From the NCBI GenBank assembly GCA_937966555.1, contig CALCLY010000001.1, positions 1-62,649 on the forward strand: a stretch of DNA of 62,649 nucleotides, written 5' to 3'. Origin of the DNA: CALCLY01 sp900552775 (GTDB taxonomy: Bacteria > Bacillota > Clostridia > UMGS1883 > UMGS1540). Shown here in pieces: positions 24,359 to 32,871 of this stretch; positions within the stretch are counted from its first letter, which is position 1; the number at the start of each line of letters is the position of its first letter. The position numbers and the translations under genes are program-made. Below the pieces are notes generated by a model, which was given only the letters and a program-made list of their open reading frames with translations, did not search any database and was not told the DNA's origin.

Positions 24359-26953
24359 TTAAATTTCAGATGCCTTTTTGGAAAGTCTGTAAAGCTCCTG
24401 CAAAGCTTCAATGGGAGACAGCGTGTTTACGTCAAGCGCGCAAAGTTCTTTCACTATTTCGTCCGACGCCATGTTTGCAAAACCCACCTGCCCCGAAGCT
24501 TCCTCTCTCTTTGCGTTTCCCTTTGAAACCACGCGTATTTCGGAATTTTCAGATTCTATAGATTTTAATATTTTCTTTGCCCTATCCGTCACCGTTTTCG
24601 GCACCCCGGCAAGCTTGGCAACATCTATTCCGTAACTTTCGTCCGCTCCGCCTTTAATTATTTTGCGAAGGAAAAATATATCGTCGTCACGCTTTTTCAC
24701 TGCGACGGAAAGATTCAAAATGCCGTCCATTTTGTCTTCAAGCTGCGTGAGTTCGTGATAGTGCGTTGCAAAAAGCGTTTTCGCCCCTATTTTTGAGGCG
24801 CAGTGCTCCAAAACCGCCCACGCAATCGAAAGTCCGTCATAAGTACTTGTGCCGCGCCCGATCTCGTCCAGAATAAGAAGGCTTTTTGAAGTTGCGTTTT
24901 TTAATATATCGGCAACCTCGCTCATCTCAACCATAAACGTGCTCTGCCCCGCCGAGAGATCGTCCGAGGCGCCCACTCTTGTAAAAAGCTTGTCAATAAG
25001 TCCCGTGCGGCAGTTTTCCGCCGGAACGAAGCTGCCCATCTGCACCATGACCGCTATAAGAGCCACCTGGCGCATATATGTTGATTTACCTGCCATATTC
25101 GGCCCCGTTATAATCGCCATACGTTTTTTGCCGCAGTCAAGAGATGTGTCATTGGGCACAAAAACGCTGTTTTTCAGCACACGCTCAACTACCGGGTGTC
25201 TGCCGTTTTTTATCTCTATTTCATCGCCCATATTAACCTCGGACGCCGTGTAATTATATTTCTTTGCAACCGCGGCAAGCGAGCAAAGCGCATCAGTCAC
25301 ACCTATGGCATGCGCGGTTTTCTGCACGCGGCTCACTTCAGCGGCGATTTTTTCACGTATTTCCGTAAACAGCTTATATTCGAGAGCCACTTGTTTTTCC
25401 GCCGCTCCCAAAACGATTCCTTCAACCTCTTTAAGCTTCGGAGTTATGTATCTCTCGCCGTTTACAACCGTTTGTTTTCGTATGTAATAATCGGGAACTT
25501 TATCTTTATACATATTTGAAACCTCGATATAGTACCCGAAAACCCTGTTGTACTTTACCTTGAGATTTTTAATTCCCGTTTTTTCCTTTTCCTCTTCTTC
25601 TATTTCCTCAAGAAATTTGCCGCCGCCGTTTTTAGCGTCCGTAAGTGCGTCAAGCTCCTCGGAATAGCACTCGCGTATTATTCCGCCGTCACGCACCGTA
25701 AACGGAGGATCGTCCACAATGGCGCGGCACAAAAGGCCGTGAATATCGGAAAGATCGTCCATTTCATCACACTGTCCCGCAAGAAGCTGAGCAGAAAACT
25801 TTTTCATTATTCTTTTTATTTTCGGGATATATTGAAGCGAATCACGCAGACGCGCAAGATCCTTGGCATTTGCGCTGCCCATAACGATTCTGCTCATCAC
25901 TCTCTCAATGTCGGAAATGTATGCCATCTCATCGCGCAGACCTTCGCGTCCCTCAATATCCGCCGCAAGTTCCGCCACGGCATTTATTCTTGAATTTATC
26001 GTGCTGCAGCTCAAAAGCGGACGAAGTATCCAGTTTTTGAGCACGCGCGAACCCATGGTTGTTTTCGTATCGTCAAGCACCCAAAAAAGCGTGCCGCGCT
26101 TTCCCTTGTCGCGCATGTTTTCCGTAAGCTCAAGGTTGCGCCGCGCGTGCGCATCTATGAGCATATACTGCTGCGCCATGTAAACCTCAAGCTTTTTTAT
26201 GTGCGACGGCGCTTTCTGCTGCGTCTGCGAAATATATGTAATAAGCGCACCGACGGAGCGCGCGGTAATATCATCGGGTTTTTCCGCCATATCTTCAAAC
26301 TGATGCTCTATAACGCGGTTTGCGTATTCTTCGCCAAAATACAGATCGTTATAGGGAATTACCATAGCCTGTGTTCCGTTTTCGGCAAAATCGCGCAGTT
26401 CGGGCGTCTGATATGCATCGATATTCATAATAATCTCAACGGGAGCAAAGCGTGCTATTTCGTCTTTTAATGCATTTACGGCATTTTTATCAAAAGAGGT
26501 TGCAAGCATTTCGCCCGTTGAAGCCTCGCAAAAGGTCACCGAAGCTTTTTCGCCCTCCATAAAAATGCAGCACATGTAATTCGTTGTGCGCGAAGAAAGC
26601 AGCTCATCGTTTAAAATGGTGCCTGGAGTGACAATTTTTATAACCTTGCGCTTAACTATTCCTTTAGCCTGCGCCGGGTCTTCCGCCTGCTCGCATATTG
26701 CCACCTTGTGTCCCGCCGCAACAAGCTTTGCCACGTATCCGTCTGCCGCGTGAAAAGGCACGCCGCACATCGGAGCAGGCTCCTCTGTGCCGCAGTTTTT
26801 CTTTGTAAGCGCTATATTTAAAATTTCCGACGCAAGCTTCGCGTCATCGTAAAACATCTCGTAAAAATCGCCGAGTCTGAAAAACAAAACCGCGTCTTCG
26901 TGCTGTTTTTTTATTTCCAGATACTGCTGCATCATAGGAGTAACTCCCGCCAT
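24359..26953 (-). CDS. mutS: DNA mismatch repair protein MutS
   Basis: 864 residues. Mismatch-reading motif GDFYEMF near residue 30, Walker A GPNMAGKST, the STFMVEMSE signature and LILDEIGRGTSTYDGLS Walker B, then TLFATHYHEL. Full-length MutS1. The start at 26953 is chosen because of an ACGAGGAG site 8 nt upstream and the family's usual N-terminus (TPMMQQYLEIK). Thirteen bp separate it from mutL. Confidence 0.98.
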   Translation of the reverse strand: MAGVTPMMQQYLEIKKQHEDAVLFFRLGDFYEMFYDDAKLASEILNIALTKKNCGTEEPAPMCGVPFHAADGYVAKLVAAGHKVAICEQAEDPAQAKGIVKRKVIKIVTPGTILNDELLSSRTTNYMCCIFMEGEKASVTFCEASTGEMLATSFDKNAVNALKDEIARFAPVEIIMNIDAYQTPELRDFAENGTQAMVIPYNDLYFGEEYANRVIEHQFEDMAEKPDDITARSVGALITYISQTQQKAPSHIKKLEVYMAQQYMLIDAHARRNLELTENMRDKGKRGTLFWVLDDTKTTMGSRVLKNWILRPLLSCSTINSRINAVAELAADIEGREGLRDEMAYISDIERVMSRIVMGSANAKDLARLRDSLQYIPKIKRIMKKFSAQLLAGQCDEMDDLSDIHGLLCRAIVDDPPFTVRDGGIIRECYSEELDALTDAKNGGGKFLEEIEEEEKEKTGIKNLKVKYNRVFGYYIEVSNMYKDKVPDYYIRKQTVVNGERYITPKLKEVEGIVLGAAEKQVALEYKLFTEIREKIAAEVSRVQKTAHAIGVTDALCSLAAVAKKYNYTASEVNMGDEIEIKNGRHPVVERVLKNSVFVPNDTSLDCGKKRMAIITGPNMAGKSTYMRQVALIAVMVQMGSFVPAENCRTGLIDKLFTRVGASDDLSAGQSTFMVEMSEVADILKNATSKSLLILDEIGRGTSTYDGLSIAWAVLEHCASKIGAKTLFATHYHELTQLEDKMDGILNLSVAVKKRDDDIFFLRKIIKGGADESYGIDVAKLAGVPKTVTDRAKKILKSIESENSEIRVVSKGNAKREEASGQVGFANMASDEIVKELCALDVNTLSPIEALQELYRLSKKASEI

Positions 26954-27011
26954 AATACAAATCTCCTCGTCTTTTGTAAAAATATAATATAATTTTATCA
27001 CATTTTTCAGA

Positions 27012-28619
27012 TTATTTCAAGTCCTGCGCTTTATTTATATTTTTAATAAATTTTTCGCTCTTTTCAAATTTTATATCGGGGTGAAGCAAATAAGTGGCAG
27101 GGTTTATCCGCTTTTTTACACTGTCAAACGTGTCCGAAAGCTGCAGTATTTTGTCATATTCCCCGTTCTCCTTCAAAAGTTCGGACAAAAGCTCGTAGTG
27201 CTCCGCTGTCAGAGGCTGTAATGTGCAAAGCCTTTCAGCATTCTGAAGCTTTTCGTCGCCGGACGTAAGCGAACAGAGCGCCGCGTAATATTTGGGGTTC
27301 ATGGGGTCAAGGCTTGCCGCTCTGTAAAGCTTTTGCGCGTCCCCCGTAACACCGCCCAGCATGTAAAACGCGGATGCCGAAACAGGGTTTGTTTTTGCCG
27401 CAGCGTCAAACTCCGCCGCACATTCATCGCCGCGCGAAAACTTTTTTATTCCGGCAGCATAAAACCCGTACGAAACGGAGAACACACAAAATACCGTGCT
27501 TAATATAAGCGAAACCGCCTTTGTTCCGCGCCGAAAAACAATTTCTTTTTCACCTCCGCGCAGCTGTGACAGCATGCAGCCGCAGCTTATAAAAATTAAT
27601 ACAAAAAGCGGAAAATCCGCGTCCGTATCAATAAGGCTGTGCAAAAACAAAAACAATGCCGATATAAAAACCGTGTCCGCGGTATTTTTATTATTCTTTC
27701 TCGCGCCAAGATACAGCTTTGCAAAAAGTACGGCGGTGCATAAAAACAGTATTATTCCGAAAATGCCGAAATCGGTCATCGCCGCAAAAAACGAAGAGTG
27801 AACGCTTTTAACGGCATAAAATCCGCTTTGATATTCGTTGTACACGGAGCTCCAACCGCCTCCGCCGCACCCTAACGGGTATGCCAAAAAAACCGAAAGC
27901 GCATCTTTGTAATAAATCAGCCTTTCGTAAAACGAAGAAAGCGATGACATGCGCAGCGCAAAAACCGCCGCCGCGGCAAACAAAGCCGCAAGCGCTCCGC
28001 CCAAAATCTTTTTGCCCGAAAGAATCACATAAACCGCCGTCAAAATCAGTGTAATACCTATTGCGGCTTTTGAATATGTAAGCAAAAGTCCCAAAACACA
28101 AAAAACCGAAAGCGCCTTATAAAGCTTTTCTTTTCGGCTCATGCACCAAAGAAACGATACCCCGAAAAGAGATGCTATCGCATTCGGGTAATTAATTACA
28201 AGCGTAAAAGCATGACGCCCGTCCGTAACCGGCAAAATCCCCATCAGAAGCGCCGCAAAGTTTACGGCAAAGCAATAAAGTGCTCCGCAAAGTATGCCGT
28301 TCATAAATACAAAAAAAGCTTTTTCCCTGTCTGAGACGGACGAAAAAAGCATAAAAAACGAAAAATACACGCATTGCTTTGCAAAAAGCGTCGCGCTTTC
28401 TTCCTTGTTAATACCGAAAAAGAGCATAGCAAAGCTTAATGCGAACAGTGCAAGCATTAAGCACAGCGCTTTGGCATTGACATTTGATTTTTTATTAACA
28501 AAAGTGAAACACACAAGACACAGCAGCGCATACGGATAAAAATATTCATAACCCAAAAGACCGCCGCAAATAACGGCGGTCAAGGCTGCTGCAAAAAAAG
28601 GCAAACAGCTTTTTTTCAT
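27012..28619 (-). CDS. O-antigen ligase-like (Wzy/WaaL) membrane protein with C-terminal repeats
   Basis: 535 residues. About 11 membrane spans over residues 5-370 with the large extracytoplasmic loop around 215-275 (FLAYPLGCGGGGWSSVYNEYQ and SVHSSFFAAMTDFG), the loop in which ligases and polymerases of this superfamily keep catalytic Arg/His. Residues 400-520 are hydrophilic and carry TPR-like motifs (PVSASAFYMLGG, PMNPKYYAALCSL). It would join or polymerise lipid-linked glycans; in a Gram-positive it may act on a cell-surface polymer. It adjoins an RCC1-type secreted protein upstream and mutS downstream. Confidence 0.75.
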   Translation of the reverse strand: MKKSCLPFFAAALTAVICGGLLGYEYFYPYALLCLVCFTFVNKKSNVNAKALCLMLALFALSFAMLFFGINKEESATLFAKQCVYFSFFMLFSSVSDREKAFFVFMNGILCGALYCFAVNFAALLMGILPVTDGRHAFTLVINYPNAIASLFGVSFLWCMSRKEKLYKALSVFCVLGLLLTYSKAAIGITLILTAVYVILSGKKILGGALAALFAAAAVFALRMSSLSSFYERLIYYKDALSVFLAYPLGCGGGGWSSVYNEYQSGFYAVKSVHSSFFAAMTDFGIFGIILFLCTAVLFAKLYLGARKNNKNTADTVFISALFLFLHSLIDTDADFPLFVLIFISCGCMLSQLRGGEKEIVFRRGTKAVSLILSTVFCVFSVSYGFYAAGIKKFSRGDECAAEFDAAAKTNPVSASAFYMLGGVTGDAQKLYRAASLDPMNPKYYAALCSLTSGDEKLQNAERLCTLQPLTAEHYELLSELLKENGEYDKILQLSDTFDSVKKRINPATYLLHPDIKFEKSEKFIKNINKAQDLK

Positions 28620-28622
28620 AAA

Positions 28623-30194
28623 TTAACTCCTTAAAGCATTAAAAAAACTGGCATAACACGGTTCAAGACCGTTCTGATCCCATATAAAAAGCTTTGCGGT
28701 GTATTTTTTTCCGGACTCACGAGTGAATTTTGCGGATACACCGTATTCGTTTTTCTCATTTGCACCCATGGAAGGCAAAGCAGTGCCCACCGCACACAAA
28801 TTATCGTTTTCGTCATAAATCGCCAGAGACGCAGCAAGGCTTATTCCCTTTTTGCCGCTTGTTCTTGCCGCAAATTTAAACGAAACTCCGTTCGTGCCAA
28901 CCTCAAACTCCGGATTTTCTATTTTTAAATAGCTTCCGCTGTCTTCCGACACCGCAAAAATTTCATTATCAGTAATGCCGGAAATATCGGCATATTTTTG
29001 GTTTTTGCTTGTTTTGTCGGTATTTCCGTCTCCGAACGTGCCGAAGCCGCCCGCATCACCCAACAACGCAATTCTGTCATCTGCCTGCATAGATATAAAG
29101 CTGTTTCCGGCAGAGACGTCATAAAAGCCTTTGGGCACATTTATTTCAACCGGATATTTTGTGTCGCTTATTTCACTGTCAGAAAACAGGCTGCAATAAG
29201 CGCCCATTCCGAAAAGCTTTCCATCCGCGGTTTTAAAGAGAGAATAACCGTTTCCCGCATAAATATCTTTAATATTATATCCCGAAAGCTCCGTAATTTC
29301 CGTCGGAACCGCTATGCTGTCGGAGACGGCGGAGCCGTTCTCCGAATATGTTTTATTTTTAATTTCTCCGTACTCGTTGCTGCCCCAGCCGTAAACCTTT
29401 CCGCTTGCATCAAGCGCCAGAAAATGTCCTCCCGCAGAAATTTTTCTCACGTTTGAAAGTCCTTCTGCCTTCTGCGGCTTTGAAAACTCCGTTTCAGCCT
29501 TGTCGGCATAATAAAAATCCGTACCTGTATATCCCCAAGTATACACATCTCCGCTGCGCGAAAGAGCAATTGCTCTGCCGCCGGAAACCGATATATCCGC
29601 AATCCCGGGCAAACCGCTCACTTTGCGCGGCACGCTTGAGGATACCGCAGAATCACCCGAAAGCCCCATTTCAAGGCTTCCCCACGCATACACATCGCCC
29701 GCTATGTCAACCGCCATAACATACGGTTTAACATCTATCGTGCCGTTTTTTTCAAGTGCATAATGCGAAACTTTTGCAATATTTATAAATCCGAGGTTCG
29801 AAACTTTGCGCGGCTTCGATGCACCACTTTCAGACGTACCGTCTCCCATTTGCCCGAAAGATTTGTCGCCCATAACGAAAAGTTCTCCGTCCTCCGTCAC
29901 GGCTGTCGTGTTAAAAAGCCCTATATCGGCGCTTTTTACATTTTCAACACCTTCAACTTTTTTAGGTTTTAAGCTGTTTTGGTATGTTTCGTCACCGAGT
30001 GCGCCTTTCCCGTTGAAGCCCCACACCCAGAGCGTACCGTCATTCTTAATTGCCGCACAGTTATAAAAGCCTGTGCTTACAGCCGCCGTAGAACTTTCCA
30101 CAGCCGCATATTTAATGCCGTCCGCCAGCACCCCGGCGGCGCCGCAGAAAACAAGCATTGAAATAAGCAAAACGCATGCCGCGGTTTTTTTCAT
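28623..30194 (-). CDS. Secreted RCC1-repeat (beta-propeller) protein
   Basis: 523 residues. Signal peptide (MKKTAACVLLISMLVFCGAA, cleavage near VLADG). Residues about 45-400 hold seven or so RCC1-type blades with the recurring pattern DGTLWVWGFNGKGALGD, GELFVMGDKSFGQMGDG, SGDVYTWGYTGTD, SGKVYGWGSNEYGE. The last 100 residues form a beta-rich domain without a recognised family. RCC1 propellers bind proteins; no enzyme motif is seen. Start at 30194 with a GAGGTG site. Promoter at 30241-30269. It is four bp from the O-antigen-ligase-like gene, so the two are probably co-transcribed. Confidence 0.85.
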   Translation of the reverse strand: MKKTAACVLLISMLVFCGAAGVLADGIKYAAVESSTAAVSTGFYNCAAIKNDGTLWVWGFNGKGALGDETYQNSLKPKKVEGVENVKSADIGLFNTTAVTEDGELFVMGDKSFGQMGDGTSESGASKPRKVSNLGFINIAKVSHYALEKNGTIDVKPYVMAVDIAGDVYAWGSLEMGLSGDSAVSSSVPRKVSGLPGIADISVSGGRAIALSRSGDVYTWGYTGTDFYYADKAETEFSKPQKAEGLSNVRKISAGGHFLALDASGKVYGWGSNEYGEIKNKTYSENGSAVSDSIAVPTEITELSGYNIKDIYAGNGYSLFKTADGKLFGMGAYCSLFSDSEISDTKYPVEINVPKGFYDVSAGNSFISMQADDRIALLGDAGGFGTFGDGNTDKTSKNQKYADISGITDNEIFAVSEDSGSYLKIENPEFEVGTNGVSFKFAARTSGKKGISLAASLAIYDENDNLCAVGTALPSMGANEKNEYGVSAKFTRESGKKYTAKLFIWDQNGLEPCYASFFNALRS

Positions 30195-30240
30195 GTTTGT
30201 CACCTCGTAAATAATCATAAAATTCTATGTATACGTTTTA

Positions 30241-30269
30241 ATTATACCACGGCTTTTTATGAAAATCAA
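30241..30269 (-). promoter_or_regulatory. Promoter upstream of the RCC1 gene
   Basis: Minus strand TTGATT (30269-30264), 17-nt spacer, TATAAT (30246-30241). It could drive the whole run from the RCC1 gene through mutS, mutL and the division genes. Confidence 0.75.
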
Positions 30270-30297
30270 CCGAAAAAAAGCAAAGTTAAAGAAATAT

Positions 30298-31113
30298 TCA
30301 AATATTGCCGCCTTTATATTCGTCAAGCGTTTTAAAAACATATCCCATACTCTGTGCATATTTTATTATGTCCTCCAAAGCATCGGCATTGTCTTTCGAA
30401 ACCGCGTGAAGAAGCATGACGCACCCTCCGTGCAGATATTTGGTAACCTCACTGTAGGCATGCGCCGCCCCCTTTTGATTATCCTTTTCCCAGTCGCGGT
30501 AAGCAAAGCTCCAGAAAACATTTTTATACCCCATATCGCTTGCGATTTTCAGCGTTCTTTCGCTGTATTCGCCCATGGGCGGCCTGAAATATTTCATGTT
30601 AATGCCGAATTTCTCCAAAAAAATGTCATTTAAACCCGATATCTCTTCGCGCACCTTTTCATCGCTTTTGTCCGGCAGCGACGGGTGGTTCACCGTGTGA
30701 TTTCCCACAGTGTGCCCTTCGTCAACCATTCTTTTTACAAGGTCACCCTGCTCCTTAAGATACGGTCCCGTCACGAAAAAAGCCGCATGAACGCCCGTTT
30801 TTTTCAGCGTGTCGAGAATCTGCGCCGTGTATCCGTTTTCATAGCCTTCATCAAATGTCAGGTAAATGCTTTTTTCATTTTCCGTGTCCAAGTATATACA
30901 GCCGTATTTTTCCATATCGCTTATTTGTTTTTCCGTAAGTTCGGGTCGGTTTCCGGCAACTTTTTTAAAACCCCAGCCGTATTTTTCGTTTGAAAGAGAA
31001 CAGTCGGAATTTACCGCGCTGTAATTCTCCGCGCCGCATCCGCAAAGCATTAAAACAGCCGCGGCAAGCACGGCGGCTTTTGCCGCATAAATAAACTTTT
31101 TCAAATTATTCAC
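30298..31113 (-). CDS. pdaA: PdaA-like polysaccharide deacetylase (delta-lactam-biosynthetic)
   Basis: 271 residues. N-terminus is a lipoprotein signal with lipobox LMLCGC (Cys near residue 25). The NodB domain matches Bacillus PdaA along its length: LTFDEGYENGYT, FFVTGPYLKEQ, EGHTVGNHTVNHPSL (metal-binding HxxxH), YFRPPMGEYSERTL, NQKGAAHAYSEVTKY and LLHAVSKDNADAL. PdaA removes the acetyl group of MurNAc so that muramic delta-lactam can form in spore cortex. The residue after the catalytic Asp is Glu here, where Bacillus PdaA has Asn and other NodB enzymes have Asp. The lipid anchor differs from Bacillus, where the protein has an ordinary signal peptide. Confidence 0.88.
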   Translation of the reverse strand: MNNLKKFIYAAKAAVLAAAVLMLCGCGAENYSAVNSDCSLSNEKYGWGFKKVAGNRPELTEKQISDMEKYGCIYLDTENEKSIYLTFDEGYENGYTAQILDTLKKTGVHAAFFVTGPYLKEQGDLVKRMVDEGHTVGNHTVNHPSLPDKSDEKVREEISGLNDIFLEKFGINMKYFRPPMGEYSERTLKIASDMGYKNVFWSFAYRDWEKDNQKGAAHAYSEVTKYLHGGCVMLLHAVSKDNADALEDIIKYAQSMGYVFKTLDEYKGGNI

Positions 31114-31250
31114 CCTTTCGGGTTATGTATATTCCGCGCGGCGCGGAAAAATGCCTATTCTATTGCCGAAATTCCGAATATCACAGCGCTTTGAGGTTTT
31201 TTCTGGCATGCGTTTATAAGCTTTTTACAATTCTTTTGTCTGGGCACGGA

Positions 31251-31451
31251 TTAATCCATAGGCTCTTTTGACGCTGCAAGAAATATAAGACTTTCCGCAA
31301 AGATATCGCAGCAAATTACGGGCTGCGGAATATCTTCCGAAACGCCGTACGCCGTATCGCCGAATACACGGAGCTCACGCGCGGCGCCGGTGTCGGGAAA
31401 ATATTCATAGCCTGTCCTCCTATAAAAAATTACAGAAACAGTGTATCGCAT
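31251..31451 (-). CDS. Short hypothetical ORF, doubtful
   Basis: 66 codons from the ATG at 31451, with only a poorly spaced AAAGG upstream. It sits in the 355-bp gap between ylmH and pdaA. The frame stays open beyond its TAA stop for another 31 codons to 31155, ending NCKKLINACQKKP...ISAIE, so a small protein may have been split by a nonsense change. No family recognised. The same gap has a GC-rich hairpin at about 31133-31148 (TTCCGCG / CGCGGAA) but no clear promoter. Confidence 0.25.
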   Translation of the reverse strand: MRYTVSVIFYRRTGYEYFPDTGAARELRVFGDTAYGVSEDIPQPVICCDIFAESLIFLAASKEPMD

Positions 31452-31468
31452 CAAATATAAAAATACCT

Positions 31469-32221
31469 TTATATATTTACATCAAACTTAATAAAGATTC
31501 GCCCCTTGCGGCTTTTGCCGGAAACCTCTTTCAAAAAGGCTCTCCCTTTGCCTCGCAGACGGATTTTGTCGCCCTCGCAAACCGCTTTGTCGCACTTTGT
31601 CACTATTTCATCGTTTAAAGCAACTTTCATGGCGCCTATTGCCTCCGCCGCCGTACTCCTGGAAATTGAAAAAGCCGCGGAAACCGCATTGTCAAGCCGA
31701 AGAGACGCCACCGTATCGCAAACCTCTTTTACGCTCAGCTTCGGCACATTTACCTCACCGAGCGACAGCACGCGCGCGGAAAGTTTGTGTCTGCCAGCCT
31801 TTTCAAAGCTTTGCAGCAAAAAAGTTTCCACATCGCGGAATATAAAAATCTGTGCCGAATTTTCCGAGACAAGTATGTCGCCGATATTTGCACGCGTTAT
31901 TCCGAGTCCCATCAGAGCTCCGAGATAATCTCTGTGTGAAACCGTCTCCCTCGGACTGTGCGAAACCTCAAGTATTTCCATGTAATCCGCAAAGCAGTCT
32001 TCCGCATAATCGGGCAAAAAGAACAAAGCCTTTCTCTCCGCATCTTCAAATCCGCCGAAAAGCTCCGCACGCACCGAAAATCCGCGCATCATGGCGCGCA
32101 CTGCCGTCTGCTCCTTTAAATCCAGAAAACCGCTGTGCGTTACAATGTTTCTTTCAAAGCATCTGTTATGTAAATCCGCAATGTGCGCCTCAAAATAATT
32201 ACCGTCCGTATTTTTCTTCAA
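31469..32221 (-). CDS. YlmH-like S4-domain RNA-binding protein
   Basis: 250 residues. Central region FLPDYAEDCFADYMEILEV and HRDYLGALMGLGITRANIGDI match YlmH; C-terminal S4 domain at about 175-235 (SLRLDNAVSAAFSISRSTAAE, VALNDEIVTK, EGDKIRLRGKGRA). In most Firmicutes ylmH sits with sepF and divIVA; here it is 12 kb away, next to spoVM. Recent work on the family links it to stalled 50S ribosomes. Confidence 0.88.
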   Translation of the reverse strand: MKKNTDGNYFEAHIADLHNRCFERNIVTHSGFLDLKEQTAVRAMMRGFSVRAELFGGFEDAERKALFFLPDYAEDCFADYMEILEVSHSPRETVSHRDYLGALMGLGITRANIGDILVSENSAQIFIFRDVETFLLQSFEKAGRHKLSARVLSLGEVNVPKLSVKEVCDTVASLRLDNAVSAAFSISRSTAAEAIGAMKVALNDEIVTKCDKAVCEGDKIRLRGKGRAFLKEVSGKSRKGRIFIKFDVNI

Positions 32222-32302
32222 AATGTATCACCTTTTAAATTTATCTTATTTACATTATAAAGCAGTAAGAGCAAAGCGTCAACACTTTATTTTTACACAC
32301 CG

Positions 32303-32336
32303 GGGGATGTTAAAAAAGTTGCTTTTTAACATCCCC
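32303..32336 (-). terminator. Terminator after spoVM
   Basis: 14-bp stem GGGGATGTTAAAAA / TTTTTAACATCCCC (32303-32316 with 32323-32336), loop AGTTGC; 10 bp after the spoVM stop. Confidence 0.8.
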
Positions 32337-32346
32337 TTTCCCCGTC

Positions 32347-32421
32347 TTATTTTTCCATTCCGAACATAGTTTTAAGTATATTTCTTAAAAATTTGGGCGC
32401 TTTAATAACTTTAATTTTCAT
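32347..32421 (-). CDS. spoVM: Stage V sporulation protein SpoVM
   Basis: 24-codon gene with an AAGGAAG ribosome site 6 nt upstream and a terminator 10 bp downstream. The peptide core IKAPKFLRNILKTMFG aligns with Bacillus subtilis SpoVM (26 residues, core IKLPKFLGGIVRAMLG), keeping the Pro before Lys-Phe-Leu and the amphipathic pattern. SpoVM is an amphipathic helix that senses the convex forespore membrane and anchors the coat base (SpoIVA). This tiny gene is strong evidence that the organism makes endospores. Confidence 0.9.
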   Translation of the reverse strand: MKIKVIKAPKFLRNILKTMFGMEK

Positions 32422-32436
32422 AAATATCTTCCTTTC

Positions 32437-32586
32437 TTAATTTCCGCTGAAAAAGCACCAGCCCACGCCAATCAGAATAAGTGCCTCCAGTATTGCCAGA
32501 ATCCAAAGCGGCAGCACGGCGGCAGTGAGCGCTCCGAGCGCAAATGATAAAATAATCACACCTATTGCTCTCCTTTTTCCGCACAT
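32437..32586 (-). CDS. Small hydrophobic membrane protein upstream of spoVM
   Basis: 49 residues: MCGKRRAIG, then two closely spaced hydrophobic stretches (residues 10-27 and 29-45) separated by Pro-Leu-Trp. It begins 8 nt after a GGGGG ribosome-site-like run lying in the arm of a 52-nt palindrome. It ends 15 bp before spoVM, so the two are probably one sporulation transcript. No named family; function unknown. Confidence 0.65.
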   Translation of the reverse strand: MCGKRRAIGVIILSFALGALTAAVLPLWILAILEALILIGVGWCFFSGN

Positions 32587-32594
32587 ACAAAAAG

Positions 32595-32646
32595 CCCCCT
32601 TCGAATACAATATTTTTAAGCTTAATATATTGTATTCAAAAGGGGG
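32595..32646. repeat. 52-nt near-perfect palindrome upstream of the spoVM transcript
   Basis: Outer arms CCCCCTT and AAGGGGG, middle arms GAATACAATAT and ATATTGTATTC, and a self-complementary centre TTAAGCTTAA. On the minus strand the distal arm ends GGGGG-CTTTTT, which would make either a terminator of upstream transcription or a hairpin holding the ribosome site of the small membrane protein gene. Confidence 0.75.
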
Positions 32647-32816
32647 ATAAAAAGTGACAGTGCCGCTCACGCCTGTTCACTTTCAAGCGCAAACAAGCAT
32701 TGCGTTTGGTTGCATTTCTACCCTCATATAGGAATAAAAAGCCACGTACACGCCGCGGCTTTTTATAATTTTATCCGCTTTCAATAATGTGTCGTAGAGG
32801 ATGTACGCGTTCCGCT

Positions 32817-32870
32817 CGTTTTGTTTCCCCAACACCACACGGCAATTCATGCCGCCCGAGCGGCTCACTC
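32817..32870. repeat. Palindromic repeat cluster, left copy
   Basis: Contains CGTTTTGTTTCC...ACACCACACGG (32817-32842) and a 23-nt sequence at 32848-32870 with the hairpin core GCCGCCCGAGCGGC. An exact reverse-complement copy of the 23-mer lies at 34620-34642, and a direct near-copy of the first part lies at 34786-34810. It abuts the barstar stop codon. Confidence 0.8.
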
Positions 32871-32871
32871 C

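Noticed and set aside
32683..32868. 61-codon minus-strand frame beside the barstar gene
   Set aside because: It lies within the palindromic repeat cluster, has no ribosome site and no recognisable protein features.
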